A DNA stretch of 64,000 bases from Poindextera sp036272595 (GTDB lineage Bacteria; Pseudomonadota; Alphaproteobacteria; Caulobacterales; Caulobacteraceae). The translations under genes and the position numbers were made by a program. The notes below the pieces were generated by a model that worked only from the letters and a program-made list of their open reading frames with translations, was not told where the DNA came from and searched no databases. Each line of letters opens with the position of its first letter. The stretch's first letter is position 1. Positions 52,523 through 61,149 of the stretch are shown piece by piece. The DNA is taken from positions 10,284-74,283 of the forward strand of contig DATAYM010000010.1 in the NCBI GenBank assembly GCA_036272595.1, written 5' to 3'.

Positions 52523-53119
52523 ATGCCCACGAAAGACGATCCCGACGCGCAGTTCCAATCCGATCTGGTCGCCCTTCTGCCGCAGATGCGGGCCTTCGCC
52601 CGCTCCCTGACCGGCGATCGGGCGCAGGCCGACGACCTGGCCCAGGAGGCCATGCTCAAGGCCTGGCGCGGACGTGGCGGCTTTCAGCCGGGCACCAATC
52701 TGAAGGCCTGGACCTTCATGATCGTGCGCAACCAGTTCCTGTCCGACAAGCGCCGTTCCTGGCGCTCGCAGCCGCTGGATCCGGAAGTGGCCGAGCGCAC
52801 CCTGATCGCCGCCGACAACCCCGGCGCGACGCTCGAGGTCGCCGACGTGCGCCGGGCGATGATGATGCTGCCGGACGAGCAGCGCGAGGCGCTGACCCTG
52901 ATCGGCGCCGCGGGCATGTCGTATGAGGAGGCCGCCGAGATCTGCCAGACCGCCGTCGGCACCATCAAGAGCCGGGTCAGCCGCGCGCGCACCGCCTTGC
53001 AGGTCCTCCTGGCCGGCGGCGAACTCGGCGAGGCCGATGTGGTCCCCAGCGAAGCGGCCGCGGCCATCTACCGCGAAGCCGACAGCCTCAGGGCCGGGGC
53101 CTACTCCCGCGCGGCCTAG
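52523..53119 (+). CDS. ECF-type RNA polymerase sigma factor
   Basis: A 198-residue group 4 sigma factor. Region 2 is LPQMRAFARSLTGDRAQADDLAQEAMLKAW, and region 4 is LPDEQREALTLIGAAGMSYEEAAEICQTAVGTIKSRVSRAR. The C-terminal tail of about 30 residues (EADVVPSEAAAAIYREADSL) is longer than in minimal ECFs. It resembles the EcfG/general-stress group, but no nepR, phyR or anti-sigma gene adjoins it. The ATG at 52523 is chosen over 52505 for family fit. It precedes fhs by about 100 bases. Confidence 0.88.
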   Translation: MPTKDDPDAQFQSDLVALLPQMRAFARSLTGDRAQADDLAQEAMLKAWRGRGGFQPGTNLKAWTFMIVRNQFLSDKRRSWRSQPLDPEVAERTLIAADNPGATLEVADVRRAMMMLPDEQREALTLIGAAGMSYEEAAEICQTAVGTIKSRVSRARTALQVLLAGGELGEADVVPSEAAAAIYREADSLRAGAYSRAA

Positions 53120-53222
53120 CCGGTAAGAATTTCTTTAACATGGGGCGGCCCGCATGCCGGGTTGCTCAATGACGCCTGAGCGGTGATCTTCCGGTTCGCC
53201 AACGAACGGAGCCGTGCAAGCG

Positions 53223-54917
53223 ATGAACGATATCCCGGCCGCGCCGAAGACCGACTGGGAGATCGCCAGCGCCGCCGTGCTGAAGCCGATCCAGGCGATC
53301 GCCGACCGGCTGGACATCCCGGCCGAGGCGGTCGAACCCTACGGCCGCTACAAGGCCAAGCTCGACCTGGACTTCATCGCCGAACAGTTGGCCAGGCCGC
53401 GCGATGGCCGGCTGATCCTGGTCACCGCCATCAATCCCACCCCGGCCGGCGAGGGCAAGACCACCACCACGGTGGGCCTGGGCGACGCGCTGAACCGCAT
53501 CGGCAAGAAGACGGTGATCTGCCTGCGCGAGCCGAGCCTCGGTCCCTGCTTCGGCCAGAAGGGCGGCGCGGCCGGCGGCGGCCATGCCCAGGTCGTCCCC
53601 ATGGACGAGCTCAACCTTCACTTTACTGGAGACTTCCATGCCATTGGCGTCGCTAATAATTTGCTGGCGGCGATGGTGGACAACCACATCCACTGGGGCA
53701 ACACCCTGAACATCGACACCCGCCGGATCAGCTGGCGGCGCTGTCTGGACATGAACGACCGGGCGCTGCGCCAGATCGTCTCCTCGCTGGGCGGGCCGAC
53801 CAACGGTTTTCCGCGCGAGGACGGCTTCGACATCACCGTCGCTTCCGAGGTCATGGCCATCCTCTGCTTGGCGACATCGCTGGAAGACCTGGAGCGGCGC
53901 CTGGCCAATATCGTCGTTGGCCAGACCCGCGATCGCCAGCCGGTCACCGCCCGCGACCTGAACGCCGCCGGCGCCATGGCCGCGCTGCTGAAGGACGCCA
54001 TCAAGCCCAACCTTGTGCAGACGCTCGAGAACAGTCCGGTGCTGGTGCACGGCGGACCCTTCGCCAACATCGCCCACGGCTGCAACTCGGTGCTGGCGAC
54101 CAGGACCGGGCTGAAGCTGGGCGACTACGTGGTCACCGAGGCCGGCTTCGGCGCCGACCTGGGCGCCGAGAAGTTCTTCAACATCAAGTGCCGCAAGGCC
54201 GACCTCTTTCCGGACCTCGCCGTGCTGGTCGCCACCATCCGGGCGCTGAAGTTCCACGGCGGCGTCAAGCGCGCCCGGCTCGGCCGCGAGAACGTCGAGG
54301 CGGTCAGGCGCGGCGTCGCCAACCTGCAGCGGCACATCGAGAACATCCGCAAGTTCGGCGTCCCGCCGATCGTGGCCATCAACCACTTCACCGCCGACAC
54401 CGAGGCGGAGCAGCAGGCGGTGATCGAGGCCTGCGCGGCCTTGGGGGTCGAGGCCGTCATCTCCCGCCACTGGGCCGAGGGCGGCGCCGGCGCCGAGGAC
54501 CTGGCCCGCGCCGTGGTCGCGGCGGTCGACCGGGCCGAGGCCAATTTCCACACCCTCTATGCCGACGACATGCCGCTGGAAAAGAAGATCGAGACCGTCG
54601 CCTTCCAGGTCTATCGCGCCGGCGAGGTCGTCATCGCCAAGCCGGCCGCGGACCGGCTGGCCGAGTTGGAGGCGCAGGGCTTCGGCCATCTGCCGATCTG
54701 CATCGCCAAGACCCAGTACTCCAATTCCACCGACCCGACGGCGGTCGGCGCGCCCACCGGCCACGTCCTGCCGGTGCGCGAGGTGCGGCTCTCGGCCGGC
54801 GCCGAGTTCGTGGTGGTGATCTGCGGGGACATCATGACCATGCCCGGCCTGCCTCGCCACCCCGCCGCCGAGACCATCGGCCTTAGCCCAGACGGCCGCA
54901 TCGTGGGGCTGTCGTGA
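53223..54917 (+). CDS. fhs: Formate--tetrahydrofolate ligase
   Basis: A 564-residue ATP-dependent enzyme making 10-formyl-THF from formate and THF. The P-loop is TPAGEGKTTTTVGL (about 70-83). Other markers are REPSLGPCFGQKGGAAGGGHAQV-type sequence (FGxKGGAxGGG), LHFTGDFHAIGVANNLLAAM and VTEAGFGADLGAEKF. The ATG at 53223 is used; the GTG at 53214 is also in frame. Together with the cyclo-ligase next door it feeds the folate one-carbon pool, the same pool that receives methyl groups from sarcosine oxidase. Confidence 0.97.
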   Translation: MNDIPAAPKTDWEIASAAVLKPIQAIADRLDIPAEAVEPYGRYKAKLDLDFIAEQLARPRDGRLILVTAINPTPAGEGKTTTTVGLGDALNRIGKKTVICLREPSLGPCFGQKGGAAGGGHAQVVPMDELNLHFTGDFHAIGVANNLLAAMVDNHIHWGNTLNIDTRRISWRRCLDMNDRALRQIVSSLGGPTNGFPREDGFDITVASEVMAILCLATSLEDLERRLANIVVGQTRDRQPVTARDLNAAGAMAALLKDAIKPNLVQTLENSPVLVHGGPFANIAHGCNSVLATRTGLKLGDYVVTEAGFGADLGAEKFFNIKCRKADLFPDLAVLVATIRALKFHGGVKRARLGRENVEAVRRGVANLQRHIENIRKFGVPPIVAINHFTADTEAEQQAVIEACAALGVEAVISRHWAEGGAGAEDLARAVVAAVDRAEANFHTLYADDMPLEKKIETVAFQVYRAGEVVIAKPAADRLAELEAQGFGHLPICIAKTQYSNSTDPTAVGAPTGHVLPVREVRLSAGAEFVVVICGDIMTMPGLPRHPAAETIGLSPDGRIVGLS

Positions 54918-54926
54918 GCCCGATAT

Positions 54927-55087
54927 CCTCCCCCGTTGGGGGAGGGGGACCGCGAAGCGGTGGAGGGGGCGCGGCGCCATCCGCGCCCGTTTCAGGCACG
55001 CCTGGGGACTGTCTACCGATCACCGAGACGCGGCAGGCCCCCTCCACCACCCTTCGGGTGGTCCCCCTCCCCCGATGGGGGAGGATC
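54927..55087. repeat. GC-rich nested inverted repeat, copy 2
   Basis: It fills the gap between fhs and the cyclo-ligase. The left outer hairpin is CCTCCCCC-GTT-GGGGGAGG, the right one CCCTCCCCC-GAT-GGGGGAGG. Inside are GTGGAGGGGGC and its inverse GCCCCCTCCAC, and small hairpins ACCGCGAAGCGGT and ACCACCCTTCGGGTGGT. It is the same family as 38521-38775. The GGAGG at its right end (55080-55084) is the ribosome-binding site of the next gene. Confidence 0.82.
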
Positions 55088-55089
55088 TG

Positions 55090-55671
55090 ATGGCGCCGGC
55101 GGAAAACCTCGCCGCCTGGCGCAAGGCCGAGCGCGAGCGGCTGATCGCCGCGCGCATGGCCATGCCGGCCGCCGCCCATCGCGCCGCCAGCAAGGCCATC
55201 ATGGCGTCTCTCAGCGCCCACTTCATGCCCGCCAATCCGGGCCTGGTCGGGGTCTACTGGCCTTTCCGGCGCGAGTTCGACCCGCTGCCGGTGATGCGCC
55301 GCATCATCGACGCCGGCGGCCAGGTCGCCCTGCCGGTGGTGATCCGCCCGCGCCATCCGCTGGAGTTCCGCCATTGGACGGCGAAGACGCCGATGGCCTC
55401 GGGCCCGCTGGGCATCCCCCATCCCGCCGACGGGCCGCCGGTGCATCCGACGGCCCTGCTGATCCCGCTGGTGGGTTTCGATGATCGCGGCTACCGCCTG
55501 GGCTACGGCGCCGGCTTCTACGACCGCACCCTGGCCGCCTTCCCGCACCGCCCGGAAACCTGGGGCGTCGGCTTCGAACTCAGCCGCCTGCCCACCATCC
55601 ACCCGCAGCCGCACGACGTACCGCTCGACTACATCGTCACCGAGGCCGGGATGGTGCGGACAGCGTCATAA
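55090..55671 (+). CDS. 5-formyltetrahydrofolate cyclo-ligase
   Basis: A 193-residue enzyme that converts 5-formyl-THF to methenyl-THF using ATP. Motifs: AWRKAERERLIAARMAM near the N-terminus, VGVYWPFRREFDPLP, and LIPLVGFDDRGYRLGYGAGFYDRTLA, the nucleotide-binding signature. The ATG at 55090 is fixed by GGAGG five bases upstream, contributed by the repeat; the in-frame ATG at 55075 lies within the repeat. It is functionally linked to fhs upstream and metK on the opposite strand. Confidence 0.93.
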   Translation: MAPAENLAAWRKAERERLIAARMAMPAAAHRAASKAIMASLSAHFMPANPGLVGVYWPFRREFDPLPVMRRIIDAGGQVALPVVIRPRHPLEFRHWTAKTPMASGPLGIPHPADGPPVHPTALLIPLVGFDDRGYRLGYGAGFYDRTLAAFPHRPETWGVGFELSRLPTIHPQPHDVPLDYIVTEAGMVRTAS

Positions 55672-55727
55672 TCCGCTTACCCCGCCAAGCTCGCCGAGGG
55701 CCGCGCTGACCTTCTCTTCTTGGGTCC

Positions 55728-56897
55728 CTACGCCAAGCCCTTCAGCTCGCCCACCAGGTCCGTCTTTTCCCACGAGAAGCCGCCGTCGGCGTCCGGGGTG
55801 CGGCCGAAGTGGCCGTAGGCGGTGGTGCGGGCGTAGATCGGGCGGTTCAGCTTCAGGTGTTCGCGGATCGCCCGCGGCGTCGCGCCGCCGATCAGCTCCG
55901 GCAGGGCCTTTTCCAGCTTGGCCGGATCGATCTCGGCCTTGCCGTGCAGGTCGACATAGAAGCTGAGCGGCCGGGCGACACCGATCGCATAGCCGACCTG
56001 GATGGTGCATTTCTCCGCCAGGCCGGCGGCGACCACGTTCTTGGCTAGGTAGCGGCAGGCATAGGCCGCCGAGCGGTCGACCTTGGTCGGGTCCTTGCCG
56101 GAAAAGGCGCCGCCGCCGTGGGGCGCCGCGCCGCCATAGGTGTCGACGATGATCTTGCGTCCGGTCAGGCCGCAGTCGCCGTCCGGCCCGCCGATGACGA
56201 AGTTGCCGGTCGGATTGACCAGCCATTCGGTCTCGGCGTTGATCAGGCCGTCAGGGAATACCTTCAGAATGTAGGGTCTGACGATCTCGTGGACCTGGGC
56301 CGGGCTGAGGCCATCGCGGTGCTGGGTGGAGAGCACGATCGAGGCGACCCTCACCGGCCGGCCGTTTTCGTATTCCAGGGTCACCTGGCTCTTGGCGTCG
56401 GGCTCCAGGCCCGGCTGCTCGCCCGAATGGCGCACGCCGGCCAAGGTCCTCAGGATATTGTGGGAATATTGCAGGGTGGCCGGCATCAGCTCCGGCGTCT
56501 CGTTGGTCGCATAGCCGAACATGATGCCCTGGTCGCCGGCGCCCTCGTCCTTGTTGCCGGTGGCGTCGACGCCCATGGCGATGTCGGCCGACTGGGCGTG
56601 CAGATGGCAGGCGAAGTCGGCCTTGCGCCAGTCGAAGCCGTCCTGTTCGTAGCCGATGGCCTTCACCGCGCCGCGGACCTTGTCTTCCAGGCCCTCGATC
56701 ACCCCGGCCGGTCCCCGCACCTCGCCGGCGAGGATGATGCGGTTGGTGGTCACCATGGTCTCGCAGGCGACCCGCGCATAGGGATCGGCGGTCAGGAAGG
56801 CGTCCACCACCTCGTCGGAGATGCGGTCGGCCACCTTGTCCGGGTGGCCCTCGGACACGGATTCGCTGGTGAAAAGGTAATGGCTACGCTTCGACAT
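55728..56897 (-). CDS. metK: S-adenosylmethionine synthase
   Basis: A 389-residue enzyme making SAM from methionine and ATP. Signature elements: YLFTSESVSEGHPDKVADRISD, then GAGDQGIMFGYATNETPELMP and GGAFSGKDPTKVDRSAAY. The start at 56897 has CAGGAGG upstream. The leader contains the 15-base palindrome at 56933-56947. I could not fit a known SAM riboswitch class to the leader. It is convergent with the cyclo-ligase and divergent from the methyltransferase gene. Confidence 0.98.
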   Translation of the reverse strand: MSKRSHYLFTSESVSEGHPDKVADRISDEVVDAFLTADPYARVACETMVTTNRIILAGEVRGPAGVIEGLEDKVRGAVKAIGYEQDGFDWRKADFACHLHAQSADIAMGVDATGNKDEGAGDQGIMFGYATNETPELMPATLQYSHNILRTLAGVRHSGEQPGLEPDAKSQVTLEYENGRPVRVASIVLSTQHRDGLSPAQVHEIVRPYILKVFPDGLINAETEWLVNPTGNFVIGGPDGDCGLTGRKIIVDTYGGAAPHGGGAFSGKDPTKVDRSAAYACRYLAKNVVAAGLAEKCTIQVGYAIGVARPLSFYVDLHGKAEIDPAKLEKALPELIGGATPRAIREHLKLNRPIYARTTAYGHFGRTPDADGGFSWEKTDLVGELKGLA

Positions 56898-56932
56898 CAA
56901 GCCTCCTGAGCAGCCATGCAGATGGCCACGAA

Positions 56933-56947
56933 TTGTCGCGGCGACAA
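56933..56947. promoter_or_regulatory. Perfect palindrome in the metK upstream region
   Basis: TTGTCGC-G-GCGACAA is a perfect 7-bp inverted repeat around a single base, 36 bases upstream of the metK ATG. Size and form suit a dimeric repressor or activator site rather than an RNA terminator. The binding protein is unknown. Confidence 0.45.
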
Positions 56948-57033
56948 CAAGCCCAGGTGGGGGCCGCCTGTAAACCTGATTTGTGACGCCCCGCCCGTGG
57001 CCCCGCTCGATTCGGCGGTCTAAGCTTGCGCGC

Positions 57034-57657
57034 ATGGTCTGGCTCTATGATCGCTACGTCCTGCCCAAGCTGCTCAACTGCGTCTGCGCGGCCAATCCGA
57101 TCACGCACCAGCGGCGCAAGGTCGTGCCGGACGCGCGCGGCCGGGTGCTGGAGCTGGGCATGGGCGGCGGCCTGAATCTGCCCTTCTACGATCCGGCCAA
57201 GGTCGAGGCGCTCACCGGCCTGGAGCCGTCCGAGCCCTTGCGCCGCATGGCCGAGGCCAAGGCCGCCGAGGCCGGGCTGAAGGTGGAACTGACCTCCGGC
57301 CGCGCCGAGGCCATGCCGTTCGAGGCCGGCGCCTTCGACACGGTGGTCTGCACCTTCACCCTCTGCTCGGTGCAGGACCCGGCCGCCGTGCTCGCCGAGG
57401 CCCGGCGGGTGCTGAAGCCCGGCGGCCGCCTGCTGTTCTGTGAGCACGGGCTTGCCCCGGACGCCAATGTGGTGAAATGGCAGCGGCGCATCGAGCCGGT
57501 GTGGAAGCACATCGCCGGCGGCTGCCACCTCACCCGGCCGGTGGCCGCGGCCATCGCGGCGGCCGGGTTCCGGTTGGAGAGCACATCGACCATGTACCTG
57601 CCGAACACCCCGCAGTGGGCCGGCTGGAACGAATGGGGCGCGGCGGCGCCGGCCTGA
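57034..57657 (+). CDS. Class I SAM-dependent methyltransferase
   Basis: A 207-residue methyltransferase of the UbiE/Methyltransf_11 type. Motif I is VLELGMGGGLNLPFYD (about 36-51), then LEPSEPLRRMAEAKA, SGRAEAMPFEAGAFDTVVCTF and LKPGGRLLFCEH. The opening MVWLYDRYVLPKLLNCVCA is typical of small, possibly membrane-associated members. The acceptor is unknown. It is divergent from metK, whose product is its cofactor, and 13 bases upstream of the kinase-like gene. Confidence 0.88.
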   Translation: MVWLYDRYVLPKLLNCVCAANPITHQRRKVVPDARGRVLELGMGGGLNLPFYDPAKVEALTGLEPSEPLRRMAEAKAAEAGLKVELTSGRAEAMPFEAGAFDTVVCTFTLCSVQDPAAVLAEARRVLKPGGRLLFCEHGLAPDANVVKWQRRIEPVWKHIAGGCHLTRPVAAAIAAAGFRLESTSTMYLPNTPQWAGWNEWGAAAPA

Positions 57658-57670
57658 TCGGGAGCCAAGC

Positions 57671-58195
57671 GTGCTGATCATCTTCGCCGGCCTGCCGGGC
57701 GTCGGCAAAACTTCCGTCGCCCGCGAACTCGCCCGCCGGCGCGGCGCGATGCACCTGCGCATCGACACCATCGAGCAGGTGCTGACCGACGCGGCCGCCG
57801 ACGACATCGTCAGGGCCGATCCGGGGCTGGGCTACATGATCGCCTATGCGGTGGCGGTCGATAATCTGCGGCTGGGGCTGACCGTGATCGGGGACTCTGT
57901 CAATTCCCTGCCGGTCACCCGCGACGCCTGGCGCGCTGTGGCGGATCACGCCGGGACGGCCTGCGTCGAGGTCGAGGTGGTCTGTTCCGACGCCGCCGAA
58001 CATCGTCGGCGCATCGAGACCCGGGTCATCGACGTCGCCGGCCTGACGCCGCCGACCTGGGCCCAGGTGCAGGCGCGCGAATACCCTCCCTGGCCGCGCC
58101 AGCGCATCGTCATCGACACGGCCGGCCGCTCGCTGGAAGCCTGTGTCGACGAGCTGGAGGCGGCGCTGGACGCGGCCGGCGCCCCCGCGTCCTAG
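57671..58195 (+). CDS. AAA/P-loop kinase-like protein
   Basis: A 174-residue P-loop protein with Walker A GLPGVGKTSVAREL (7-20) and a chloramphenicol-phosphotransferase/zeta-like layout: MHLRIDTIEQVL, VIGDSVNSLPVTRDAW, VEVVCSDAAEHRRRIETR (lid arginines). It probably phosphorylates a small molecule. It starts with GTG and follows the methyltransferase by 13 bases. Its TAG interlocks with the opposing DUF4112 stop codon in CTAG. Confidence 0.82.
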   Translation: MLIIFAGLPGVGKTSVARELARRRGAMHLRIDTIEQVLTDAAADDIVRADPGLGYMIAYAVAVDNLRLGLTVIGDSVNSLPVTRDAWRAVADHAGTACVEVEVVCSDAAEHRRRIETRVIDVAGLTPPTWAQVQAREYPPWPRQRIVIDTAGRSLEACVDELEAALDAAGAPAS

Positions 58196-58647
58196 CCCAG
58201 GAAGACCACGCGGCGGCGTTCCTGGCCGGAGCGGATGCGGGCCAGGGTCTCGGCGTATTGCGGATCGTCGAGGCTGTGCTCGCCCTCGATATAGAGGGTC
58301 TCGTCGATGGCCCTGACCAGCATCCTGGCCGCCATTCGATGACCGCGGAAGAGATCGACGAGCACGCCGCCGAGAATGGGGAAGACGTTCGACAGGGTGC
58401 GGGCCGAGACCAGCAGGGCCGCCTGGGTCAGCACCGAGGCCGGCACCCGCGCGCGATAGCCCTGCGCCACCAGCGCCGCGCCGGCGCCGATGCTGTAGAG
58501 CTCGCCGACGCCGGGAATCCAGGCCAGGATGCCGTCCAGTCCGATGCCGATGGGGCCGATGCCGATCAGGTTGTCCGACAGCTTGCTGATGCGCTCGATC
58601 GAGGCGCGGCCGTTATGGACGTCGATCTGGGTGCGGGCCTTGAACAT
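58192..58647 (-). CDS. DUF4112 domain-containing protein
   Basis: A 151-residue protein with hydrophobic stretches at about 28-60 and 70-105 (GIGPIGIGLDGILAWIPGVG, then SIGAGAALVAQGYRARVPA) and LPILGGVLVDLFRGHRMAAR-like sequence, the DUF4112 pattern. It probably has two membrane-associated helices; function unknown. The ATG at 58647 has GAAGG upstream. It is divergent from topoisomerase IB. Confidence 0.87.
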   Translation of the reverse strand: MFKARTQIDVHNGRASIERISKLSDNLIGIGPIGIGLDGILAWIPGVGELYSIGAGAALVAQGYRARVPASVLTQAALLVSARTLSNVFPILGGVLVDLFRGHRMAARMLVRAIDETLYIEGEHSLDDPQYAETLARIRSGQERRRVVFLG

Positions 58648-58732
58648 GCCTTCAAGGTAGTGCCGCCACGGTTGAGGGCAAGCTAAGCCGCAGCCCGGGA
58701 ACCGGCGGCTCGCGCGGGCGTTGCCGAACGCC

Positions 58733-59764
58733 ATGGCCAGAGATTGCCCTGAACTTCCGCCGCTGAATCCGATCATCGCCGCGAGCGCCGGCCTCACCTA
58801 TGTCAACGATCACGACCCGGGCCTGAGCCGCGTCGCCGCGCCCGACGGCAAGTTCAGATACCGCGACGCCGAGGGCCGGATGGTCCGCGATGCCAAGACC
58901 CTCGACCGCATCGCCGGACTGGTCATCCCGCCGGCCTGGACCGATGTCTGGATCTGCCCCGATCCGCGCGGCCACATCCAGGTCACCGGCCGCGACCAGC
59001 GCCGGCGCAAGCAGTACCGCTATCACGCCGACTGGCGCGCGGTGCGCGACCAGAACAAGTATCAGCATCTCGCCGCCTTCGCCCGCGCCCTGCCCCGGCT
59101 GCGCCGTCAGCTCGACATCGACCTTTCCAGGCGCGGCCTGGCGCGCGAGCGCGTGCTGGCCGCCGTGGTGCGCCTGCTGGAGGTGACGCTGATCCGCATC
59201 GGCAACGATGAATACGCCAAGGCCAACAACAGCTTCGGCCTGACCACCCTGCGCAAGCGCCACGTCCACGCCAACGGCGCCGGCGCCGTGTTCGAGTTCC
59301 GCGGCAAGAGCGGCAAGCTGCACCGCACCGGCTTCCAGGATCGCCGGCTGGCGCGGCTGGTGCGCTCCTGCCAGGAGTTGCGCGGCCAGCGGCTGTTCCA
59401 GTTCGTCGACGAGACCGGCGAACTGCGGCCGGTGGAGTCCGCCGACGTCAACGACTACCTGCACGCGGCCATGGGCGCGGACTTCACCGCCAAGGACTTC
59501 CGCACCTGGGCCGGCACGCTGGCGGCCCTGGAGTGGCTGCAGGGCGCCGAGCCGGCGCAGAGCGGGGCCATGGCCAAGCGCATGGTCGCGGCCTGCGTCA
59601 AGGACGTCGCCGCCCGGCTGGGCAACACCCCGGCGGTTTGCCGCGCCTGCTATATCCACCCGGCGGTGATCGAGGCCTACGCGGCCGGAACCCTGCCGCC
59701 GAAGGGCCGCAATCCCGAGCGGACCCTGCTCAAATTCCTTGATGACGCTGCCGTTGCGGCATGA
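58733..59764 (+). CDS. DNA topoisomerase IB
   Basis: A 343-residue poxvirus-like type IB topoisomerase that relaxes supercoils through a 3'-phosphotyrosine. The N-terminal domain has RIAGLVIPPAWTDVWICP and GHIQVTGRDQRRRKQYRYH. The catalytic domain has RIGNDEYAKANNSFGLTTLR, KDFRTWAGTLAAL and the active tyrosine in CRACYIHPAVIEAY. The ATG at 58733 is used; an in-frame TTG lies at 58721. These enzymes are accessory in bacteria and scattered in distribution. Confidence 0.93.
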   Translation: MARDCPELPPLNPIIAASAGLTYVNDHDPGLSRVAAPDGKFRYRDAEGRMVRDAKTLDRIAGLVIPPAWTDVWICPDPRGHIQVTGRDQRRRKQYRYHADWRAVRDQNKYQHLAAFARALPRLRRQLDIDLSRRGLARERVLAAVVRLLEVTLIRIGNDEYAKANNSFGLTTLRKRHVHANGAGAVFEFRGKSGKLHRTGFQDRRLARLVRSCQELRGQRLFQFVDETGELRPVESADVNDYLHAAMGADFTAKDFRTWAGTLAALEWLQGAEPAQSGAMAKRMVAACVKDVAARLGNTPAVCRACYIHPAVIEAYAAGTLPPKGRNPERTLLKFLDDAAVAA

Positions 59765-59832
59765 TTGCGCGGGGCGTGCGCCTGGAGCAATGTGCCCCCA
59801 AATCCGGCAGACCCGTTCAAAAGGAGGACCCC

Positions 59833-61005
59833 ATGGCCGAAGCCTATATCGTCGCCGCCGCGCGCACCGCCGGCGGCCGCAAGGGGGGCCGGCTCTCCGG
59901 CGTCCATCCCGCCGACCTCGCCGGCCAGGTCATCGACAGCCTGATCGACCGCTCGGGCGCCGATCCGGCCCTGGTCGACGACGTGGTCATGGGCTGCGTC
60001 ATGCAGGTCGGCCAGCAGGCGACCAATGTGGCGCGCAACGCCATCCTGGCCTCCAGGCTGCCGGAAAGCGTGCCGGGCACCTCGGTCGACCGGCAGTGCG
60101 GCTCGTCGCAACAGGCCCTGCACTTCGCCGCCCAGGCGGTGATGTCGGGCGCCATGGACGTGGTGATCGCTTCCGGCGTCGAGAGCATGAGCCGCGTGCC
60201 GATGGGCCTGTCGGTCAGCCTGGCGGCCAAGGAGGGCTTCGGCGTGCCGAAGAGCCCGCGGATGGAGGAACGCTATCCCAACATCCAGTTCAGCCAGTTC
60301 ATAGGCGCCGAGATGATGGCCAAGAAGTACGGCCTGACCAAGGACGAGCTGGACCAGTTCGGCTTCAGGAGCCACCAGAACGCCATCGCCGCCACCCAGG
60401 GCGGTCGCTTCAAGGACGAGATCGTCGCGGTCGAGATCACCACCGCCGACGGCAAGACCGAGCTGCACACCGTCGATGAGGGCATCCGCTTCGACGTCAG
60501 CCTGGAGGGCATGCGCGGGGTGAAACTGCTGCAGGAAGGCGGCGCGATCACCGCGGCCACCTCCAGCCAGATCTGCGACGGCGCCTCCGGCGTGATGATC
60601 GTCAACGAGAATGGCCTGAAGGCGCTCGGGGTCGAGCCTATGGCCCGCATCCATCACATGACCGTGGTCGGCGGCGATCCGGTGATCATGCTGGAAGCCC
60701 CGATCCCCGGCACCGAGAAGGCGCTGAGGAAGGCCGGCATGAAGCTGGACGACATCGATCTCTATGAGGTCAACGAGGCGTTCGCCTCGGTGCCGGCCGC
60801 CTGGCTGAAGACCCTGAACGCCGATCCCGACAAGCTGAACGTCAACGGCGGCGCCATCGCCCTCGGCCACCCGCTGGGCGCCTCGGGAACCAAGCTGATG
60901 ACCACCCTGGTCTACGCCCTGAAAGACCGCAACAAGCGCTACGGCCTGCAGACCATGTGCGAAGGCGGCGGCCTGTCGAACGTGACTATCGTCGAGCGGC
61001 TGTAG
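59833..61005 (+). CDS. Acetyl-CoA C-acyltransferase (thiolase)
   Basis: A 390-residue thiolase. The nucleophile is in DRQCGSSQQALHFAAQ (about Cys89), EVNEAFASVPAAW carries the Asn/Glu motif, the histidine is in NGGAIALGHPLGASG, and the second cysteine in TMCEGGG. CGSSQQ rather than CGSG is characteristic of a subgroup found in steroid and fatty-acid degraders. AAGGAGG precedes the ATG. It is more canonical than the thiolase at 2528-3703 and only distantly similar to it. Confidence 0.92.
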   Translation: MAEAYIVAAARTAGGRKGGRLSGVHPADLAGQVIDSLIDRSGADPALVDDVVMGCVMQVGQQATNVARNAILASRLPESVPGTSVDRQCGSSQQALHFAAQAVMSGAMDVVIASGVESMSRVPMGLSVSLAAKEGFGVPKSPRMEERYPNIQFSQFIGAEMMAKKYGLTKDELDQFGFRSHQNAIAATQGGRFKDEIVAVEITTADGKTELHTVDEGIRFDVSLEGMRGVKLLQEGGAITAATSSQICDGASGVMIVNENGLKALGVEPMARIHHMTVVGGDPVIMLEAPIPGTEKALRKAGMKLDDIDLYEVNEAFASVPAAWLKTLNADPDKLNVNGGAIALGHPLGASGTKLMTTLVYALKDRNKRYGLQTMCEGGGLSNVTIVERL

Positions 61006-61149
61006 AACACCGGGCGGCGGCAAAACGGATCGTCGTCCCGATCTTGGGCGGCGGTCATGGATGGCCCGGACCCTGCCCCGGTCAAGCCGGCGGAGGGCCG
61101 CGATGTTAAGGCTATGGCCTTACGCCGACGACGAAGGCTATGAGCGGGG

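Noticed and set aside
56898..57033. SAM riboswitch upstream of metK
   Set aside because: I looked for SAM-II, SAM/SAH and related signatures in the leader and could not fit one; only the palindrome is reported.
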